15,618 nt of DNA from an uncultured Planctomycetaceae bacterium (lineage in GTDB: Bacteria; Planctomycetota; Planctomycetia; Pirellulales; Lacipirellulaceae), in NCBI GenBank assembly GCA_937860165.1, contig CALMBE010000417.1, forward strand, positions 1 through 15,618, given 5' to 3'. Below are positions 12,479 to 15,618 of this stretch, one piece after another. The stretch's first letter is position 1. Each line of letters starts with the position of its first letter. The translations under genes and the position numbers were made by a program. The notes below the pieces were generated by a model. The model did not search any database, had not been told where the DNA came from, and was given only the letters and a program-made list of their open reading frames with translations.

Positions 12479-13060
12479 ATGAAGAATTTCAGAACATTTA
12501 CATTCGGTGCGATGGCGTTGGCGTTATTCGTTGTGAACGCGCCCGCGTTTGCAGCCCCAGTGGCTGAAGAAATGACCCACGACGGCAAGGTAATCAGTAT
12601 CACGAGCACCAATCTCGTGATGACGAACAGAGACAGTAAGGACGGCCAAGAAAATTCTCACACGCTGGCAGCCGATGCCAAGGTGACCCTGGACGGGAAA
12701 GCCTGCAAGGCAGAGGAACTCAAGCCCGGTACGAAGATCCGCGTGACCACGCAAACAAACTACGGGATGGTCGCGACTCACATCGAAGCTATCGACAAGA
12801 ACGAAACGTTTGCCAACACCCATGATGGAACTATGGTTGGAATCACAAGCAACAGGCTCGTGATGAAGAACAAGGAAGGCAAAGAACACTCACACTCGGT
12901 CTCGACCGACACCATTGTAACCTTGGACGGGAAAGCCTGCATGATGGAAGATCTCAAGGCCGGAATGAAGATCCGAGTTACCACCAAGCGAACTGACCAA
13001 GGAGTGGCGACCGGTATCGAAGCCATCGATAAAGAAGTCGGTTTCGTCCATATCAGCTAA
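12479..13060 (+). CDS. Exported protein with two tandem 70-residue DUF5666-like domains
   Basis: A 193-residue protein. It has a clear signal peptide (MKNFRTFTFGAMALALFVVNAPAFA, then APVAEE; cut after AFA). The mature part is a tandem duplication: repeat 1 (about 32-105) HDGKVISITSTNLVM...SHTL...VTLDGKACKAEELKPGTKIRVTT...ATHIEAIDK and repeat 2 (about 110-182) HDGTMVGITSNRLVM...SHSV...VTLDGKACMMEDLKAGMKIRVTT...ATGIEAIDK. Each has one conserved SH and one conserved AC. The same domain occurs once in the protein at 11728. A paired ATG at 12476 is possible, but TAGGAG (12467-12472) is better spaced for 12479. It is followed by a terminator hairpin, so it is likely the last gene of the plus-strand array. 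Function unknown; periplasmic location is predicted. Confidence 0.82.
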   Translation: MKNFRTFTFGAMALALFVVNAPAFAAPVAEEMTHDGKVISITSTNLVMTNRDSKDGQENSHTLAADAKVTLDGKACKAEELKPGTKIRVTTQTNYGMVATHIEAIDKNETFANTHDGTMVGITSNRLVMKNKEGKEHSHSVSTDTIVTLDGKACMMEDLKAGMKIRVTTKRTDQGVATGIEAIDKEVGFVHIS

Positions 13061-13108
13061 GGACCCCCACGACTTAGAATTAGTTGCTGAATGATTGATT
13101 CTCAACCG

Positions 13109-13138
13109 ACGGCCAGTCTCATTCGTGGGGCTGGTCGT
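13109..13138 (+). terminator. Probable terminator of the stress array
   Basis: ACGGCCAG (13109-13116) pairs with CTGGTCGT (13131-13138) with one G-U, loop 14 nt, followed by TTTAT. A second pairing, CCCCCACGA (13064-13072) with TCGTGGGG (13123-13130), is mutually exclusive with part of it. The only plus-strand gene upstream is the two-domain protein, and the next gene is on the other strand. Confidence 0.55.
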
Positions 13139-13293
13139 TTATGCAATTGGAACATATAAACATAGGCTGGCTCCTATTGTACGCCCAATCGAGTTCCAAC
13201 AAAAAGCTGCGGGGGCGCAAAAACGCGACGGCCTGCAACCAACTTTTCTGCGTCTGGTCCTTAGCGACTCGGCGGTTTGATTCCCCGGAGACG

Positions 13294-14445
13294 TTACTTC
13301 ACCGACTGCTCGCCGAGATTTCCCCAGCGGGTGACTTCGACGTACACGGTCACCAGTTGACCATCTCGGTACAGCTCCAGCGGGACGCGGCGGTTGATCT
13401 CGGTGCGCTTCACCAGATTGATCAGGTGCTCGTCGTTGTCGATCAACATGCCATCGAAGCGGAGGATCACGTCGCCGATCTTGATATCCGCCAGGCTCGC
13501 TGGCGAACCAGCCGTGATGTTCGTCACTCGGGCACCCGTGAGGCGGGCCATTCCGACTGCCAAGGCCGAGGCCGTATCGAAGCTCCGATCAAGAGCCACG
13601 CCGAGAAACCCGCGGTCGACTTCGCCGTTATCGACCAACTGGCGCATGATGCGGACCGCGATGTTGATGGGAATCGAAAATCCGATTCCTTCGTTCCCGC
13701 CCGAATTACTGGCGATAGCCGTATTCATGCCGATCACTTCGCCCCGGAGATTCACGAGCGGACCGCCGCTATTGCCGGGATTGATCGCGGCATCGGTTTG
13801 CAGGAAGTTCTGATACAGAACTTCCCCTTCGCCCAAATCCAGATTGGATCGGCCCTTGGCACTGATGATGCCCCGGGTGACGCTCCGCTGCAAATTGAAA
13901 GGGCTACCAAAGGCCAGCACGATATCGCCGATTTCCATCTGGTCGCTATTGCCGATCCGGGCAGGCACCAAGTTGGCCCCTTCGACCAGCATGACCGCCA
14001 CGTCGGTCTCGCGGTCACTCCAAATTCGCTTGGGATGAAGTTGCTGGCCATCGGCCAATTCCAAGAGGATTAACTCTTCGCTAGAGTGTTTGATAACGTG
14101 CCGATTCGTGAGCACATAGTCCGCACCACGATAGCGAACCAACACCGCAGAACCGGCTTCTTCGGCATCGCGCCGCAGGCGGTATTGGGGGAGCGGTGTC
14201 GCTTCGACATGCACAACCGAAGGTGAGACAAGCTGAACCACTCGCTTGTAAATGCTCAGTTGGGAATCTAAAGCCACGACGTCTTCCGCCAATTCGGCAA
14301 AAGCCTCTTCCCGATCCTCGACGACTTCCAGCGGTTGCTGGGCAAATGCCACCGACCCCGCCCAGGAACAGAGGGTCGACAGAAAAGTCGATAGAAAAAC
14401 CGCTGGTAACCAACGACCCATACGGTGCCTGATTCCAAAAACCAT
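13294..14445 (-). CDS. HtrA/Deg-like secreted serine protease with one PDZ domain
   Basis: Envelope quality-control protease of the trypsin-fold HtrA family. The 383-residue protein has an N-terminal signal (about 1-35, hydrophobic LPAVFLSTFLSTLCSWAG, cut near VAFA-QQ), a short linker, and the S1C protease domain with the triad H116 (LTNRHV), D148 (RETDVAV) and S226 (NPGNSGGPL). A PDZ domain follows (about 278-370) with GFLGVAL, GSPASLADIKIGDVILRFDG and a final strand LVTVYVEV. One PDZ makes it DegS-like or plain HtrA-like rather than DegP. ATG at 14445 is used; the internal ATG giving MGRWLP (residue 9) has an AGG nearby and would also give a good signal peptide. The DksA-like gene lies upstream on the same strand across a 212-bp repeat-containing gap. 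Confidence 0.93.
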   Translation of the reverse strand: MVFGIRHRMGRWLPAVFLSTFLSTLCSWAGSVAFAQQPLEVVEDREEAFAELAEDVVALDSQLSIYKRVVQLVSPSVVHVEATPLPQYRLRRDAEEAGSAVLVRYRGADYVLTNRHVIKHSSEELILLELADGQQLHPKRIWSDRETDVAVMLVEGANLVPARIGNSDQMEIGDIVLAFGSPFNLQRSVTRGIISAKGRSNLDLGEGEVLYQNFLQTDAAINPGNSGGPLVNLRGEVIGMNTAIASNSGGNEGIGFSIPINIAVRIMRQLVDNGEVDRGFLGVALDRSFDTASALAVGMARLTGARVTNITAGSPASLADIKIGDVILRFDGMLIDNDEHLINLVKRTEINRRVPLELYRDGQLVTVYVEVTRWGNLGEQSVK

Positions 14446-14543
14446 AAATTGGTGTCTCCAGAATGGGCAGTCGGTTTTCCGAGGTGGCTAATACTACAGC
14501 GCGAAATAAGCCCCACCACTACGACACAACGCATTGTCAGGGA

Positions 14544-14626
14544 AGTGATTGGTGATTAGTGATTTGAAGTATGGGAATGTTCCTATCCAATCACCAATCA
14601 CTATCCACACCTCACAACTCACATCT
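14544..14626. repeat. Heptamer-type repeats, partly inverted
   Basis: AGTGATT, GGTGATT, AGTGATT (14544-14564) are three direct heptamers. The first two form a perfect 14-bp inverted repeat with 14589-14602. Then CACACCT, CACAACT, CACATCT (14606-14626) are three further heptamer-spaced units. This lies between the DksA-like stop and the HtrA-like start on the minus strand. Confidence 0.75.
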
Positions 14627-14657
14627 CCCCGTCGTGGTCCCATCGGGCGCAGTGGAA

Positions 14658-15083
14658 TTAGGGCGTTTCGAGATCGCTGTAAGAGAGATCACTGTCCGTA
14701 TAGCTGGTCCAACCACCACTCAAATTGCCACCACCACCGGTTTCAGCAGCGCGCTGGCAATCGATGCAGGTCATGGCATAGGGCAGGGCATTGAGCCGGG
14801 CCAATGGAATCTTGGTTTCGCAAACTTCACACTGTCCGTAGGAACCCTGTCGCATCCGCTCGATGGCGTTTTCGATGTGAGCCAGTTCACGGCTTTCGAC
14901 TTCCGCGAGTTGGGAACTAATTTCATCTTGGGCGGCGTCCAAAGCAGCATCGACCACATCACCGCCAGAATGCTCGGGAAGCGACTTCAGCATGCTCAGA
15001 TCACCAGCCAAGGCCCTGCGCAGGGCATCGCGGCGATGAACCAATAATGCACGAAGCTTCAGAAGTGAATCCTTACGAGCCAT
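14658..15083 (-). CDS. TraR/DksA-family zinc-finger transcription regulator
   Basis: A 141-residue protein of the DksA/TraR group, which binds in the RNA polymerase secondary channel and alters promoter response, often with ppGpp. The N-terminal coiled-coil part runs from about 1 to 80 (RALLVHRRDALRRALAGD, later DEISSQLAEVESRELAHIENAIERMRQGSYGQC). The zinc finger is CEVC...CIDC (about 86-110) with the usual RLNALPYAMTCIDC context. The tail after it is rich in Gly, Ser, Tyr and Asp (GGGGNLSGGWTSYTDSDLSYSDLE), unusual compared with E. coli DksA. The coiled-coil tip DAALDAAQDE has Asp-Ala contacts comparable to the DxxDxA tip of DksA. ATG at 15083 has GAGGTAA upstream. Genuine DksA versus a general DksA-like protein cannot be settled here. 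Confidence 0.9.
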   Translation of the reverse strand: MARKDSLLKLRALLVHRRDALRRALAGDLSMLKSLPEHSGGDVVDAALDAAQDEISSQLAEVESRELAHIENAIERMRQGSYGQCEVCETKIPLARLNALPYAMTCIDCQRAAETGGGGNLSGGWTSYTDSDLSYSDLETP

Positions 15084-15618
15084 AATGTTACCTCACCCTT
15101 TTTGGCCGCGACAAACGATACTCGCAATTGCCTCTTGAATTGAGCACCCAATCGTCGTGGCTGCCTGTTCTCTTAGTGCATGCCGACCTCGCACCTATCC
15201 CAAAGAATGCTTGGTCGCGCCGGGCCGAAACCCTACCTTCCCCCCCAATTGGGGCGAAGGTTGATAACGCACCGTAACTATAGTACGCATTCCGCTAGAT
15301 TAGGTTTGTGAAAACGCAGAAAGGTTTCGGAAACTACCGACAAGCTGCCAACAAGAAAACGTAACTCAATATCCGGTAAACTCTTACGATTTCACACCAT
15401 TCGGCGAAAATTCTTGGTTTGACTTTGAGGATCCTGCTCAGGTTTAGACATGAACACCCCATCTGAGGAATCCTTGCCTAGTTTGCCAATTTATCAGGGT
15501 TTGTCTACAGGCCTCCAGGCACAATCGTTCATCGGTTTTCCGGAAGTAGTCATGCACCTTTTTCTTGTTACAACCCTCATATTCTGCCAAGAGTCCCCCA
15601 ACTAGGGGGGGAGAAACT
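15084..15618. other. 535-bp region without a convincing gene
   Basis: It holds the upstream region of the DksA-like gene (minus strand). A 27-nt hairpin lies at 15235-15261 (ACCTTC/GAAGGT outside, CCCC/GGGG inside, loop AATT). On the minus strand TACTATAGT (around 15280) looks like a -10 region without a clear -35. A 51-codon plus-strand frame runs 15450-15605 (MNTPSEESLPSLP...), with AGG 7 bases before its ATG but no recognised domain; I give it about 0.2 as a gene. The far end (15593-15610) has CCCCC AACTA GGGGG, similar in style to the hairpin at 1181. Confidence 0.6.

Noticed and set aside
13141-14073. 310-codon open frame on the plus strand
   Set aside because: It lies opposite the HtrA-like protease, whose triad and PDZ domain are unmistakable; the frame is an antisense shadow in high-GC coding DNA and has no recognisable domain.

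Overview
The window most likely comes from a planctomycete, probably order Pirellulales. I infer this from the mix of families (tail-specific protease, YXWGXW-repeat protein, DUF3309, DUF892, a CsrA variant, DUF3618-like protein), moderate-to-high GC, abundant palindromic intergenic repeats and long structured leaders. The assignment rests on recognition, not on a search. No rRNA, tRNA, CRISPR array, transposase or prophage gene was seen.

Left part (1-4840) is ordinary metabolism and housekeeping: the C-terminal part of a tail-specific S41 protease cut by the window edge, a PhnP-family metallo-beta-lactamase-fold hydrolase and trpD (both minus strand), a nucleoside-hydrolase-like protein (plus) and an MpsC/DUF2294 protein (minus). 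The gaps between them hold repeats: a heptamer tandem repeat, a 91-bp palindromic element and a 111-bp near-perfect inverted repeat. TrpD and the nucleoside hydrolase both lack acidic residues that are normally part of the active site.

Middle part (4841-13060) is the accessory core: a one-direction array of about fifteen mostly small stress or envelope genes on the plus strand. It opens with a 418-bp gap that holds a likely non-coding RNA or attenuator ending in a 15-bp perfect-stem terminator. Then come DUF892 (YciE/YciF-like), a second MpsC/DUF2294 paralogue, CsrA, a secreted YXWGXW-repeat protein, a small membrane-anchored protein, DUF3309, a small lipoprotein, CsbD, GlsB/YeaQ, a YqjD/YqjE/DUF3618-like trio, and proteins made of a ~70-residue beta-rich domain (one copy at 11728, two at 12479) around a 43-residue membrane peptide. 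Most genes have their own 80-250 nt leader, many with hairpins. Three leaders share a conserved element, and several carry ARGGAU at the ribosome binding site, which fits local control by the CsrA in the cluster. I read this as a post-transcriptionally regulated envelope and general-stress island.

Right part (13061-15618), minus strand: a DksA/TraR-type zinc-finger protein followed downstream by a secreted HtrA-like serine protease with one PDZ domain, separated by heptamer-type repeats. The last 535 bp hold no convincing gene.
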